Source: an uncultured Paracoccaceae bacterium (GTDB lineage Bacteria; Pseudomonadota; Alphaproteobacteria; Rhodobacterales; Rhodobacteraceae). From it: a DNA stretch of 64,000 nucleotides. Position numbers and translations under genes: made by a program. The stretch covers positions 496,001-560,000 of the forward strand of contig CANNFU010000002.1 in NCBI GenBank assembly GCA_947503965.1, written 5' to 3'. Under the pieces are notes generated by a model. The model was given only the letters and a program-made list of their open reading frames with translations, was not told where the DNA came from and did not search any database. Shown here in pieces: positions 1 to 8,751 of the stretch. Position 1 is the stretch's first letter. Each line of letters starts with the position of its first letter.

Positions 1-1
1 C

Positions 2-616
2 CTTGCAGTGCGCCAGCCCAAGCTGTCGCGGTCAGGTTTTTACGTCTCCAGCGATGGTATCGTCGTCACAACGCCAGAGGTAATCGCGGGCTGTGAACGC
101 ATCACCCTCGATCGCGAGGATGACGCCGAAGTCATCTTTGAAGATATCGGTCTTGGGCTGGCCATCCTGCGTCCGGTCGAAAACCTAAGCCCGATTGGCG
201 TTGCCGCATTTCAAACGGGCGTACCCCGCCTGCAGGATCAGATCGCGGTTGCGGGCTATCCGTTCAATGGCGTCCTGAGCGCGCCGACACTGACCTTCGG
301 ACAAGTTGTCGACATTCGCGGACTGACCGGCGATGACACGATCAAGCGGTTGTCGATCCTACCGCAGCCCAGTGACGCGGGCGGGCCGGTCTTTGACGAT
401 ACAGGTGCTGTGTTGGGCATGCTTTTGCCGCGCAAGGACGGAAATACCCGTGTGCTGCCGCCCGAAGTGAATTTCTCCCTTGATGCTGCACAGATCATCG
501 ACCGGCTGACGGCCGAGGGGATCGCCATTGAAAACAGCACAATTCGCGGCACGATCTCGCCCGTCGCGCTGACGCGAAAGGCGGCAGATATCACCGTTCT
601 GGTCAGCTGCTGGTAA
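2..616 (+). CDS. Trypsin-fold (S1C-like) domain protein, 5' truncated, probably catalytically dead
   Basis: The reading frame is open from the window edge, so the true start lies upstream; at least 204 residues are visible. The pattern of a chymotrypsin-fold second barrel is present: GYPFNG, then LPQPSDAGGPVFDDTGAVLGM, which matches the GNSGGPV-x-GxVxG region of S1C (HtrA-like) proteases. In active enzymes the residue before GGP is the nucleophilic Ser; here it is Ala (DAGGPV), so hydrolysis is unlikely unless the alignment is misleading. A role as a binding or scaffold module, possibly attached to an upstream domain, is inference. The 3' end overlaps the convergent decarboxylase gene by 14 bp. 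Confidence 0.7.
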   Translation, partial: LAVRQPKLSRSGFYVSSDGIVVTTPEVIAGCERITLDREDDAEVIFEDIGLGLAILRPVENLSPIGVAAFQTGVPRLQDQIAVAGYPFNGVLSAPTLTFGQVVDIRGLTGDDTIKRLSILPQPSDAGGPVFDDTGAVLGMLLPRKDGNTRVLPPEVNFSLDAAQIIDRLTAEGIAIENSTIRGTISPVALTRKAADITVLVSCW

Positions 617-2228
617 GCGCGATATCCGATTTGACATGGATGATCGTTGGCCCCTTTATGGCCAGCGCCTGTTTGATTGCCTGCTGAAACGACGCCAAAT
701 CTGTGGGCGCGGCTGACGCGGCACCATAAGCCTCGGCCAGTTTGCAGAAATCCGGGTTGCGTTGCACAACAGCGTTCGGTGCGATCTGGGCGCGCACCAT
801 CGAATCCTCTATTTCCCCCAGTTTGCCGTTGTCCCAGATAATGATGGGGAGGGTCAGTTCCAGTTCAACGGCAACGGCCAGTTCCTGCACCGTATACTGA
901 AAACCGTAATCGCCCAGAATGGCGATGCATGGCTGCTCCCCAATCCCGATCTTGCCGCCAATCGCTGCGGGGAGTGCGTAGCCCAGCGTGCCAAAGCCGT
1001 AAGGATGGTGCCAATGACCGGGGCGATCCATGGGGTAGACCTCTTTCGCGGCATAGGCGAATTGGGTCATATCCGAATAGATCATGGTGTCGGCGGGAAG
1101 CGCGTCTTTCAAGGCGTCGGCGACAGGCACGATACCTGGGCGTTCGGCGTCGATCTCGGACAACCAGCTCTTGCGTGTCGTTGCAACCATGTCAGCAGAC
1201 CAGCCGGTTGAAGGACCACCAAAAGACTGCTCATCAAGGCGGGCAAAAAACATCTCTGCATCGGCGCGGATCGGGTACTGATACGACACGGTGCTTGCCA
1301 GAATCTCTGCATCGGTATCCACGCGCAACAACCGCGCCGCATGCCCCAGATGTGGACGCCACAGATCAACTTCTGACAGCGTCGTCCCGACAGCGATCAC
1401 CAGATCCGACATCTTGATTATATCCGCACTGCTTGGCCGCGCCAGCATTGCACCGAAAAGAAGTGGGTAGTCAGCCGGGACCACACCGCGCCCAGCATAG
1501 GTCGTGAATGCCGCCGCACCTGTTTGCGTCAGGACACGTTCCAACAGCTCTGGTCGGTCTTGACCCAAGCCCGGATAGCCAAGCTGCCGCGCGCCGCCGC
1601 CAAAAACAAACAACGGACGTTCGGCTTCGCTCAGCAATTGCGCAGCGTAATGCACCCAATCCGGCTCCGGTTCAATCGGTCGCGGGCCAAGCATCGGCAT
1701 CTTGGGCCAATCATCATTGGTTCGCCCCTCCAGCGCCGAAATCGGCACCTGGATATGTTTCGACCGGCGTGTCCCGATCGTCAGTTCGTTCATTGCCCGA
1801 TCAATCAACCCATATGCCGCCTCCGCCGTCCGTGCGGTCTCACTCCAATCACAGACCGCCCTTGCCGCCCCTTCCTGATCCTTCATCTGGTGCAACTGCC
1901 CCCGCCTGGCCGCGGTTTCATCCAAACAGCTTGAGATCACCAGCATCGGCACACTGTCCGAATAGGCCTGCCCCATTGGAGTCATGATGTTGCACAGCCC
2001 CGGCCCCGTGATCACATAAGCCACCCCCGGCTTGCCCGTCGCACGGGCATAGCCGTCGGCCATGAACCCCGCCCCCTGTTCGTGGCGCGCCAGCACATGG
2101 CGCAAACCGGCCTCCTCGATCCCGCGATACATTTCCTGATTATGCACGCCGGGAATGCCGAAAATCACATCCACCCCGCGATCCTTCAGCATATGGCTGA
2201 TCTGGGCACCCAAAGGCCGTGTCGTCAT
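603..2228 (-). CDS. TPP-dependent enzyme, acetolactate synthase-like; likely 5-guanidino-2-oxopentanoate decarboxylase
   Basis: 541 residues of the three-domain acetolactate synthase/benzoylformate decarboxylase family. The N-terminal Pyr domain has FGIPGVHNQEMYRG and RHEQGAGFMADGYAR, with the catalytic Glu in RHEQ. The C-terminal TPP/Mg site is GDYGFQYT followed by WDNG. The GIPGVH-x-x-E-x-YRG and RHVLxRHEQGAGFMADGYAR strings are those I associate with AruI of the arginine transaminase route, so decarboxylation of 5-guanidino-2-oxopentanoate is the best guess; other 2-oxoacids are possible. I chose the ATG at 2228 because it overlaps the trkH stop (TGATG) and has GGAG upstream; a longer frame to 2315 exists. 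It is probably translated together with trkH. Confidence 0.75.
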   Translation of the reverse strand: MTTRPLGAQISHMLKDRGVDVIFGIPGVHNQEMYRGIEEAGLRHVLARHEQGAGFMADGYARATGKPGVAYVITGPGLCNIMTPMGQAYSDSVPMLVISSCLDETAARRGQLHQMKDQEGAARAVCDWSETARTAEAAYGLIDRAMNELTIGTRRSKHIQVPISALEGRTNDDWPKMPMLGPRPIEPEPDWVHYAAQLLSEAERPLFVFGGGARQLGYPGLGQDRPELLERVLTQTGAAAFTTYAGRGVVPADYPLLFGAMLARPSSADIIKMSDLVIAVGTTLSEVDLWRPHLGHAARLLRVDTDAEILASTVSYQYPIRADAEMFFARLDEQSFGGPSTGWSADMVATTRKSWLSEIDAERPGIVPVADALKDALPADTMIYSDMTQFAYAAKEVYPMDRPGHWHHPYGFGTLGYALPAAIGGKIGIGEQPCIAILGDYGFQYTVQELAVAVELELTLPIIIWDNGKLGEIEDSMVRAQIAPNAVVQRNPDFCKLAEAYGAASAAPTDLASFQQAIKQALAIKGPTIIHVKSDIALTSS

Positions 2229-3676
2229 CAGTTTCTCCAGAATTTGATGGACAGGATGGTCAGCACGACCATGATTTCCAAGCGACCGACAAACATTGCA
2301 ATCGCCAAAATCCACTTCGCCACATCATTGATATTGGCGTAATTACCGGCAGGGCCGATCTCCAGCCCCAAACCGGGGCCGATATTGGCCAGGGCCGCCG
2401 CAGCCCCGGAAACCGACGTGATAAAATCCAGCCCCGTCAGCCCCAATAACACGGACGTCACACCCAGCGACAGAATGAACGCCACCAGAAACGCCATGAC
2501 CGAATTCAATACATCCTCGCTGATCGGGCGGCCGTCATAGCGCGGCGTGAAGACACCATGCGGCGAATGGATCTGCCGGATCTGGCTTTTGATCGCAGCA
2601 AACAGCAGCTGATACCGGAACACCTTGACCGAACAGGATGTGGACCCCGCACAGCCCCCGATCAGGCCAATCAAAAAGAACATGACCACCGGAAAAGTGC
2701 CCCACGCCATGTAATCCGCGCTCGCATAGCCGGTCCCGGTCATGATCGAGGTGACGTTGAACAGCGCATCCCGAAATGCGGCCTCGGTCATGATACCGCC
2801 ACGCCCCCACAGCCACGACGTGACAAGCAAAACGCTGAACCCGATGATCAGCAAAAACACATGGACCTGCCGGTCCTGCAACAGCGGCCGGGCCGACCCC
2901 GCGAGGACCTGCACAAAACGCACGAATGGCAGTGCCGCAAGGACCATGAACACAACAGCGACGTAATGCACGCCCGCACCCCAGGTGGCAAAGGACGCAT
3001 CATAATTTGCCATCCCACCAGTCGACACCGTTGTCATCGCATGCACGATAGCATCAAACCCGTCCATGCCCGTCGCGGTATAGGCCAGCATGCAGGCCAC
3101 GGTCAGGGCTACATAAATCCCGGAAATCTGCGTTGCAATCTCACCCGCGCGCGGCAGGATTTTCCCTGACGTATCAAACCCTTCCGAGCGGAAGATCTGC
3201 ATGCCCCCGACCCGCAACTCAGGCAGAAACACCATCGCCACGACGACAATACCGACACCACCCAGCCACTGCAGCACACCCCGCCACAGCTTAAGCCCGT
3301 CAGGCAGGTCCTCCAACTGGCTAAACGCGGTTGCCCCCGTGGTCGTCAGGCCCGACATCGCCTCGAAAAAGGCATCCGTAAACGTGGCCTCGGTCGCGCC
3401 CAGAACGAAGGGGATCGCGCCGAAAACCGGCAACGTCAGCCATACAAGCGAGGTCAAAAGAAACGTCTGCCGCAGCGACAGACCCGCCGTCACCCCGTTC
3501 GAACAGGCCAGTGCCATCAAACCGCCGGTCAGGATGGTGATGACCGCGCTTTCAAAGAACACAAACCAATGGCCGTTACCTGCCAGCAAATCGGCCACCA
3601 GCGGCCCCAGCATGGTAAGTCCAAGCGACGCCACAAGCAGACCGATCACATATCCCACTGGGCGTAAATCAAGCAT
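2228..3676 (-). CDS. trkH: TrkH/KtrB-family potassium uptake membrane subunit
   Basis: 482 residues, inner-membrane K+ channel-like subunit of a Trk system. Four selectivity-filter loops can be read: GLTTTGATAF, TTVSTGGMANY, IMTGTGYASADY and LANIGPGLG, one per M1-P-M2 repeat, with the filter Gly retained in all four. The N-terminus MLDLRPVGYVIGLLVASLG starts the first transmembrane helix, so I prefer the ATG at 3676 to a start at 3712. The cytosolic TrkA partner is not in the window. The stop codon overlaps the start of the TPP enzyme by one base, an odd functional pairing that may simply be cotranscription. Confidence 0.92.
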   Translation of the reverse strand: MLDLRPVGYVIGLLVASLGLTMLGPLVADLLAGNGHWFVFFESAVITILTGGLMALACSNGVTAGLSLRQTFLLTSLVWLTLPVFGAIPFVLGATEATFTDAFFEAMSGLTTTGATAFSQLEDLPDGLKLWRGVLQWLGGVGIVVVAMVFLPELRVGGMQIFRSEGFDTSGKILPRAGEIATQISGIYVALTVACMLAYTATGMDGFDAIVHAMTTVSTGGMANYDASFATWGAGVHYVAVVFMVLAALPFVRFVQVLAGSARPLLQDRQVHVFLLIIGFSVLLVTSWLWGRGGIMTEAAFRDALFNVTSIMTGTGYASADYMAWGTFPVVMFFLIGLIGGCAGSTSCSVKVFRYQLLFAAIKSQIRQIHSPHGVFTPRYDGRPISEDVLNSVMAFLVAFILSLGVTSVLLGLTGLDFITSVSGAAAALANIGPGLGLEIGPAGNYANINDVAKWILAIAMFVGRLEIMVVLTILSIKFWRN

Positions 3677-3738
3677 GACAGAACCGTTGTCCCGACCCGC
3701 GCCCAGTGTCAAGAAGCCGCGGTGGTATTGAAACCGAT

Positions 3739-4926
3739 ATGCGGCACCTTAGCTCCCCATCTATGTTTGACCCAAGCTACACCGCATCGCTGGAACGCCT
3801 GCATGATTTCGTGCCCCATGCCGGGCGCGATTATGCAGCAAAGCGGAATTATGACGATACGGCACATGTCTCGACCCTGTCGCCCTATATCCGTCACCGG
3901 ATCATCACCGAAGAGGACGTGTTGCGCGCCACCCTTGCCCGGCACAGCCCGCAAGCCGCCGAAAAATTCATCCAAGAGGTGTATTGGCGCACTTATTGGA
4001 AAGGCTGGCTTGAACAGCGCCCCGGCGTCTGGACCGCCTACAAGGCCGACATGAACGCAGCCCTGAACCGGGTCCAGACCGAAAGCGGCCTGCGGCAGGG
4101 CTGGGAAGCGGCCTGCAAAGGCGACACCGGCATCGATTGTTTTGACCATTGGGCCAACCAACTCACCGATACCGGCTACCTACACAATCACGCGCGTATG
4201 TGGTTTGCCTCGATCTGGATCTTCACCTTGCGGCTGCCCTGGACCCTCGGCGCTGATTTCTTCCTGCGGCATCTGCTGGACGGGGACCCGGCCTCGAACA
4301 CGCTGTCATGGCGCTGGGTCGGCGGCCTGCAAACCATCGGCAAGACCTACCTCGCCCGCCCCGATAACATCGCTAAATATACCGAAGGTCGCTTTCATCC
4401 CAAGGGACTGGCCACACATGCCGCCCCGCTTGATGGGCCGCCGCATCCCGAACGCGGCCCGCTGCTAGTCAGCGACACTATCGACCCCAAGCTGCGCACC
4501 GGGCTTGTGATCACCGAAGAAGACCTGAGCGTGGGCTGGCTCTGCGATCAGGTCAGGCCCGTCGCCACCGCGACAGTGAAAACAACGGCCCATCGCAGCC
4601 CGCTCAGCGTCGCCCCGATGGTCAGCGATTTCGTCGGAAACGCGATCACGGATTGCGCGACCCAATTCGCCGACAAGCTGGGGCCAGTTACCAAGCAAAC
4701 GCCAGACACCCTGTCCGACTGGGCCCATGCCAACAACGTGGAACAAATCGTTACCAGCTACATGCCCACAGGACCAACCGCCGACGCGCTGGCCGGGCAG
4801 CCATTACGGCAGATCATTCGCCCCTATGACAGGTCTGCCTGGCCATACGCGACCCATGGATTTTTCAAGTTCAAGGAGAAAATCCCCAAACTCATCGGCG
4901 AAATACGCGGTCTCAGCATCGCCTGA
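3739..4926 (+). CDS. Photolyase/cryptochrome-like FAD-domain protein with C-terminal alpha/beta domain
   Basis: About 395 residues. Residues roughly 10-230 match the photolyase FAD-binding domain: LSPYIRHRIITEEDVL, FIQEVYWRTYWKGW (the ELLWREFY region), TGYLHNHARMWFASIW (the WMHNRARMIVASF region), HLLDGDPASNTLSWRWVGG. The usual N-terminal antenna domain is absent. Instead, after the FAD domain there is a segment (about 245-375) with alternating strands and helices, GLVITEEDLS, VATATVKTTAH, a helix, then DWAHANNVEQIVTSY, resembling the alpha/beta antenna domain. DNA repair or light signalling is possible; neither is shown. The start is uncertain (GTG 3706, ATG 3739, ATG 3763); the gene is divergent from trkH. 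Confidence 0.75.
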   Translation: MRHLSSPSMFDPSYTASLERLHDFVPHAGRDYAAKRNYDDTAHVSTLSPYIRHRIITEEDVLRATLARHSPQAAEKFIQEVYWRTYWKGWLEQRPGVWTAYKADMNAALNRVQTESGLRQGWEAACKGDTGIDCFDHWANQLTDTGYLHNHARMWFASIWIFTLRLPWTLGADFFLRHLLDGDPASNTLSWRWVGGLQTIGKTYLARPDNIAKYTEGRFHPKGLATHAAPLDGPPHPERGPLLVSDTIDPKLRTGLVITEEDLSVGWLCDQVRPVATATVKTTAHRSPLSVAPMVSDFVGNAITDCATQFADKLGPVTKQTPDTLSDWAHANNVEQIVTSYMPTGPTADALAGQPLRQIIRPYDRSAWPYATHGFFKFKEKIPKLIGEIRGLSIA

Positions 4927-4936
4927 ACCGCATCTT

Positions 4937-4966
4937 CTTTCTTCCCAAAATACTCCCGCCGGAGGC
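4937..4966. repeat. Rhodobacteraceae intergenic repeat with CCGCCGG core
   Basis: The text TTCTTCCCAAAATACTCCCG followed by CCGGAGGC lies just after the photolyase-like gene. It matches the GCCTCCGGCGGGAGTATTTTGG-type element that I recall as abundant between genes in Rhodobacter, Paracoccus and Roseobacter genomes. Only one copy is seen in this window, so the repeat status rests on recall, not on counting here. Function is unknown. Confidence 0.45.
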
Positions 4967-5000
4967 ATCCGACCGTTGCCGCAGGCATGGAAAGCGGATA

Positions 5001-5022
5001 AACTGAACCAAACCGTTCACTT
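5001..5022. promoter_or_regulatory. Operator-like dyad upstream of the molybdenum hydroxylase genes
   Basis: AACTGAAC, six bases, GTTCACTT: arms match at 7 of 8 positions (AAcTGAAC versus AAgTGAAC). The dyad ends 17 bp before the ATG at 5040 and follows a possible -35 TTGCCG (4974) and -10 TAAACT (5000), so a bound protein would cover the transcription start. The size and symmetry suit a TetR-type repressor, but no regulator gene is adjacent, so this assignment is inference. Confidence 0.4.
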
Positions 5023-5039
5023 AAAGCATGAGGTCCCAC

Positions 5040-5504
5040 ATGCCGACGACACTCACCATCAACGGAAATGATCAGACCATCGACCTGCCCGACGACGTGC
5101 CCCTTCTGTGGGTCCTGCGCGACGAGGTTGAACTGACCGGCACGAAATTCGGCTGCGGCGTGGCCGCCTGCGGCGCCTGCACCGTCCATATCGATGGGGA
5201 GGCCGTGCGCTCTTGCCAGGTCGCTCTCGCCGATGTCTGGGGCGAGGTCACAACCATCGAAGGCCTCGGCACACCCGATAACATGGCCACGATCCAGCAG
5301 GCCTGGGTCGATCATCAGGTCGCCCAATGCGGCTACTGTCAATCAGGGCAGATCATGAACGCGGCGGCCCTTCTGGCGCAAACGCCCAACCCAACCGATC
5401 AGGACATTGACGACGCCATGCAGGGTAACCTTTGCCGCTGCGGCACATACCCCCGCATCCGGGCCGCCATTAAAGACGCCGCCCAGCGCATTCAGGAGGC
5501 GTAA
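5040..5504 (+). CDS. (2Fe-2S) subunit of xanthine dehydrogenase-family molybdenum hydroxylase
   Basis: 154 residues. The first cluster motif is [16 protein letters not shown] with a later Cys (VRSC) in the plant-ferredoxin-like N-domain; the second is [11 protein letters not shown] and [12 protein letters not shown] in the four-helix C-domain. This is the two-cluster electron-transfer subunit of enzymes such as isoquinoline 1-oxidoreductase (IorA). The start at 5040 rather than 5028 is chosen because GAGG sits eight bases upstream and MPTTLTING opens the ferredoxin fold. It lies 3 bp upstream of the molybdopterin subunit gene, forming an iorAB-like operon without the FAD subunit, so electrons probably pass to a cytochrome or other periplasmic acceptor. 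The substrate cannot be told. Confidence 0.9.
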   Translation: MPTTLTINGNDQTIDLPDDVPLLWVLRDEVELTGTKFGCGVAACGACTVHIDGEAVRSCQVALADVWGEVTTIEGLGTPDNMATIQQAWVDHQVAQCGYCQSGQIMNAAALLAQTPNPTDQDIDDAMQGNLCRCGTYPRIRAAIKDAAQRIQEA

Positions 5505-5507
5505 ACA

Positions 5508-7742
5508 ATGGCTAGCATTGGAAAAATCGCCCGTCGCACGTTCCTTGTTGGTGTCGCCGCCATTGCCGGCGGGGCCGCCTTCGGGGTCTACATGGTTCGC
5601 AAGGATGCCCCCAATCCGCTCGTCGCCGGTGACGGTGAGGCAACGCTGAACCCCTACATCCTGATCAATCAGGACGGGGTCACCATAATTGCCCCCCGCG
5701 CCGAAATGGGGCAAGGGGTCCACACCACCCTCGCCGCCCTTGTTGCCGAAGAACTCGACGTCGCATGGGAAGATATCACCGTGCTGCACGGGCCACCCGC
5801 GCAGGCCTATTATAATCAGGCGCTCCTCGGCCTCGCCCTGCCCTTCCACCATTACGCTGACAGCGATTTCCAGCACAATCTGCGCAAAAACGTCGGCATG
5901 GTCGGCAAGCTTCTGAACCTGCAGGTCACCGGCGGTTCGACCTCAATCAAGGACGCCTATGACCGGATGCGCCACGCCGGGGCCTCCGCCCGCGAGGCGC
6001 TGAAACTCGCCGCCGCCGCCCACCTCGGCGTCGATGTTGCCACGCTACGCACCGAAAACAGCAAGGTCATCGCCCCCGACGGGACAGAGGTTGCGTATAC
6101 AGATCTCGCCATGGCCGTGCGCGACATCACCCCGCCGGATGTTGACCTGCGCGCCAAATCCACCTGGAAATACCTCGGCAAATCCATGCCCCGCACCGAC
6201 ATGGTCGCCAAATCCACCGGCACGGCCCACTACGCAGCCGACACCAAGCTCGACGGCCTCAAATACGCCACTATCCGCATGAACCCGCGCCGGTCCGGCA
6301 TGATCAGCTACGATGACAGCGCCGCCCGCGACATGCCCGGCGTCGAGGCCATAATCGACCTCGGCGATGGGATCGGCGTGGTCGCCAGCAACACATGGCT
6401 CGCCATGCAGGCCGCCGAGGCGGTCGAAATCGAATGGGAACCGGCCAGCTATCCCGCCGACACCGAAGGGCTGATGGCTGCCACCCGTGCCGCCTTCGAC
6501 CTTGAACCCAACTCCACCACCCGCGATGACGGTGATGTCACCGCCACCGTCGAAGGCACTGAAATCACAGCCGAATACGTCGTCCCCTACCTCGCCCACG
6601 CGACAATGGAGCCGATGAACGCCACCGCCCTCTACACGGACGGCAAGCTCGAAGTCTGGTCCGGCAACCAGGCCCCGGTCATCGTCCGCGACAAATGCGC
6701 AGAGGCTGTGGGGCTCGACCCCGAACAGGTCACACTGCACACCACGATGCTCGGCGGCGGCTTCGGACGGCGCGGCGAATATGACTTTTCCGTCCCAGCC
6801 GCAAAAATCGCTGCAGCCCTGCCCGGCACCCCCATCCGCATGACCTGGAGCCGGGAAGAGGACATGCGTCACGACTTCTACCGGCCCGCCGCCATGGCGC
6901 AATTCCGGGGCGTGGTGCGCGACGGCAAGGCACAATTGGTCGATGGCAAGATCGCCGCGCAATCGGTCACCCACACCTCCTCCATGCGGCTTGTCGGTCA
7001 GGTCCCACCCGGCCCCGACAGGGGCCATGTGGAAGGTGCGGCGGATCAGCCCTACGCCATCCCCAATTTCCGCATCACCGGCCATCTGGCCGACCTTACC
7101 GTGCCGCTCGGTTTCTGGCGGTCCGTCGGCAACTCCCATAATGGCTTCTTCTTCGACACATTCATCGATGAGCTGGCCCACGCCGCACGCACCGACCCGC
7201 TGCAATTCCGGCTCGACATGGCACGCGCCGAACATGCGCCCTCGGCGGGCGTGATCGAAGCCGTGGGCGAAATGTCGAATTGGGGCAGCGAAAAGCCCGC
7301 CAATATCGGGCGCGGCATCGGCTTCACCTATTCCTTCGGCACGCCAACCGCCGAAGTGGTCGAGGTTGAAGACACCGGCAATGGCATCCGCATCAACAAA
7401 TGCTGGATTGCCTGCGACGTTGGCACCGCCCTCGACCCCAGCATTATCGAGGCACAGATGGTGTCCGGCGCGATCTACGGCTTTTCAGCGGCCATGCAGG
7501 AGGAAATCACCTTCAGCGATGGCGCAGCGGAACAGTACAATTTCTACGACTACGACGCGCTGCGCATGCACAACACGCCCGCATTCGAGGTCCGCGTCCT
7601 TGAGACGAACCCCCATATGGGCGGCGTCGGTGAACCGGGCACGCCTCCGTCAATGCCCGCGCTCGGCAACGCGCTCTTCGATCTGACCGGCACCCGCGCG
7701 CGGGAATTGCCGCTGATCAAGACGTTCGATCTGATCTTGTAG
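5508..7742 (+). CDS. Molybdopterin-binding subunit, xanthine dehydrogenase family (IorB-like), Tat-exported
   Basis: 744 residues. The N-terminus has a twin-arginine signal (ARRTFLVGVAAIAGG) before the mature part, so the folded complex is likely sent to the periplasm with its Fe-S partner. The molybdopterin-binding pattern is visible: NQAPVIVRD, LGGGFGRRGEYDF, GFWRSVGNSHNGFF and the C-terminal GGVGEPGTPPSMPALGNA, whose GVGE Glu is the catalytic base in the family. Single-chain large subunits of this type (IorB, aldehyde oxidoreductases) are about 730-780 aa, so it looks complete. Codon choice is strikingly C-ending and richer in GC than the flanking genes. No Mo-cofactor maturation genes (XdhC-like) are adjacent. 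Confidence 0.9.
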   Translation: MASIGKIARRTFLVGVAAIAGGAAFGVYMVRKDAPNPLVAGDGEATLNPYILINQDGVTIIAPRAEMGQGVHTTLAALVAEELDVAWEDITVLHGPPAQAYYNQALLGLALPFHHYADSDFQHNLRKNVGMVGKLLNLQVTGGSTSIKDAYDRMRHAGASAREALKLAAAAHLGVDVATLRTENSKVIAPDGTEVAYTDLAMAVRDITPPDVDLRAKSTWKYLGKSMPRTDMVAKSTGTAHYAADTKLDGLKYATIRMNPRRSGMISYDDSAARDMPGVEAIIDLGDGIGVVASNTWLAMQAAEAVEIEWEPASYPADTEGLMAATRAAFDLEPNSTTRDDGDVTATVEGTEITAEYVVPYLAHATMEPMNATALYTDGKLEVWSGNQAPVIVRDKCAEAVGLDPEQVTLHTTMLGGGFGRRGEYDFSVPAAKIAAALPGTPIRMTWSREEDMRHDFYRPAAMAQFRGVVRDGKAQLVDGKIAAQSVTHTSSMRLVGQVPPGPDRGHVEGAADQPYAIPNFRITGHLADLTVPLGFWRSVGNSHNGFFFDTFIDELAHAARTDPLQFRLDMARAEHAPSAGVIEAVGEMSNWGSEKPANIGRGIGFTYSFGTPTAEVVEVEDTGNGIRINKCWIACDVGTALDPSIIEAQMVSGAIYGFSAAMQEEITFSDGAAEQYNFYDYDALRMHNTPAFEVRVLETNPHMGGVGEPGTPPSMPALGNALFDLTGTRARELPLIKTFDLIL

Positions 7743-7768
7743 GGATCGGGCAAACACGCTGTTGGGCG

Positions 7769-8647
7769 TCAAAACCCCGCGGCCCCATTCTCCAACCATG
7801 CGCGGTCCTCTGGCGCCAGATGTGCATCCATCATCGCGTCATAGGCCGCGACCTCCTCAACGGTCAGCCTGCCGCGCCATTGTCCGCTGCTGCCACTGTG
7901 AAAGAACGCGGCGTCCGACCTGTAAAACCCAGTGCCTCCGCCCGGGGCATAGCTACCCGCATTCTGCTTCATATTATCGAAAGTTGCAGCCTCTATCAGT
8001 CGCTTCATGACCGCCGCAGGATGTGAGATGCCCAGCAACGCCGACACCTTGGCAAACACCCCTGCCAAATCCCGCGTCATATCCCCATAATGGAAAAGCG
8101 AGATATTGGATCGGGCAGACAGGGCCTTGGCGGCTTTGTAGTGCTGCAAGATATGAGCAAGCGGCGCTGCATCACAGTCATCCCCATCTGCCGCGCCCTC
8201 CAAAAAACGGCGAAATGTCGTGCCGCTCGCATCATCCTTTGGATACCGGTCATCAAACAACGGCACGGAGATGTTTTGCACATGGTTCCGGAACGAAAAA
8301 TGCGCATCAAGCGGATGCCGGAACACGCAAATATACTGCGCATGATCATCCAATGGCAGACCGTCCATCGGCGTATGGCTTTTCATGCTGCGACGGTGCG
8401 TCATCGCCTCAAGCCGTCCAGCCACCTCTGAAATCTCGCGGAAACGGATATCGACCCAAGGCATCTTTAACGACAACTCCGTCTCGACATCCGGATCGCC
8501 GGAAAGCAAAAGCGCCACAATTGTCTGCATCCAGGTCGTGCCGCATTTGGGCGGCGTCACAACGATCACATCATCCGGGCGGATGTTGATCATGTCCCAA
8601 CGTCTGTTGTCAGTTAGAGGACCAAGGTAAAGCTTTCGATGCGTCAT
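7769..8647 (-). CDS. Sulfotransferase domain protein
   Basis: 292 residues. The PAPS 5'-phosphosulfate loop is PPKCGTTWMQ near residue 30, and the 3'-phosphate-binding region is VFRHPLDAHFSFRNH, as in cytosolic-type (Sulfotransfer_1) enzymes. A catalytic His candidate is in MKSHTPMDGLP. It would transfer sulfate from PAPS to a hydroxyl or amine of a small molecule; the acceptor is not predictable. I chose ATG 8647, which has GAGG eight bases upstream, over 8656 and 8707. It is convergent to the hydroxylase operon and appears monocistronic. Confidence 0.85.
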   Translation of the reverse strand: MTHRKLYLGPLTDNRRWDMINIRPDDVIVVTPPKCGTTWMQTIVALLLSGDPDVETELSLKMPWVDIRFREISEVAGRLEAMTHRRSMKSHTPMDGLPLDDHAQYICVFRHPLDAHFSFRNHVQNISVPLFDDRYPKDDASGTTFRRFLEGAADGDDCDAAPLAHILQHYKAAKALSARSNISLFHYGDMTRDLAGVFAKVSALLGISHPAAVMKRLIEAATFDNMKQNAGSYAPGGGTGFYRSDAAFFHSGSSGQWRGRLTVEEVAAYDAMMDAHLAPEDRAWLENGAAGF

Positions 8648-8751
8648 ATCCGGCATCCTCGCAAATGTGGATGAGGTCAGAAAATGGGGACCGCGCACGG
8701 AACACAATGAAAAAGTCTCATAGAACCGGAAGCGATCTTCAAACCGCAGGC

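Noticed and set aside
6045..7235. Long minus-strand frame (396 residues) opposite the molybdopterin subunit
   Set aside because: A shadow of strongly biased codons in the real gene; rich in Gly, Val, Asp and without motifs.
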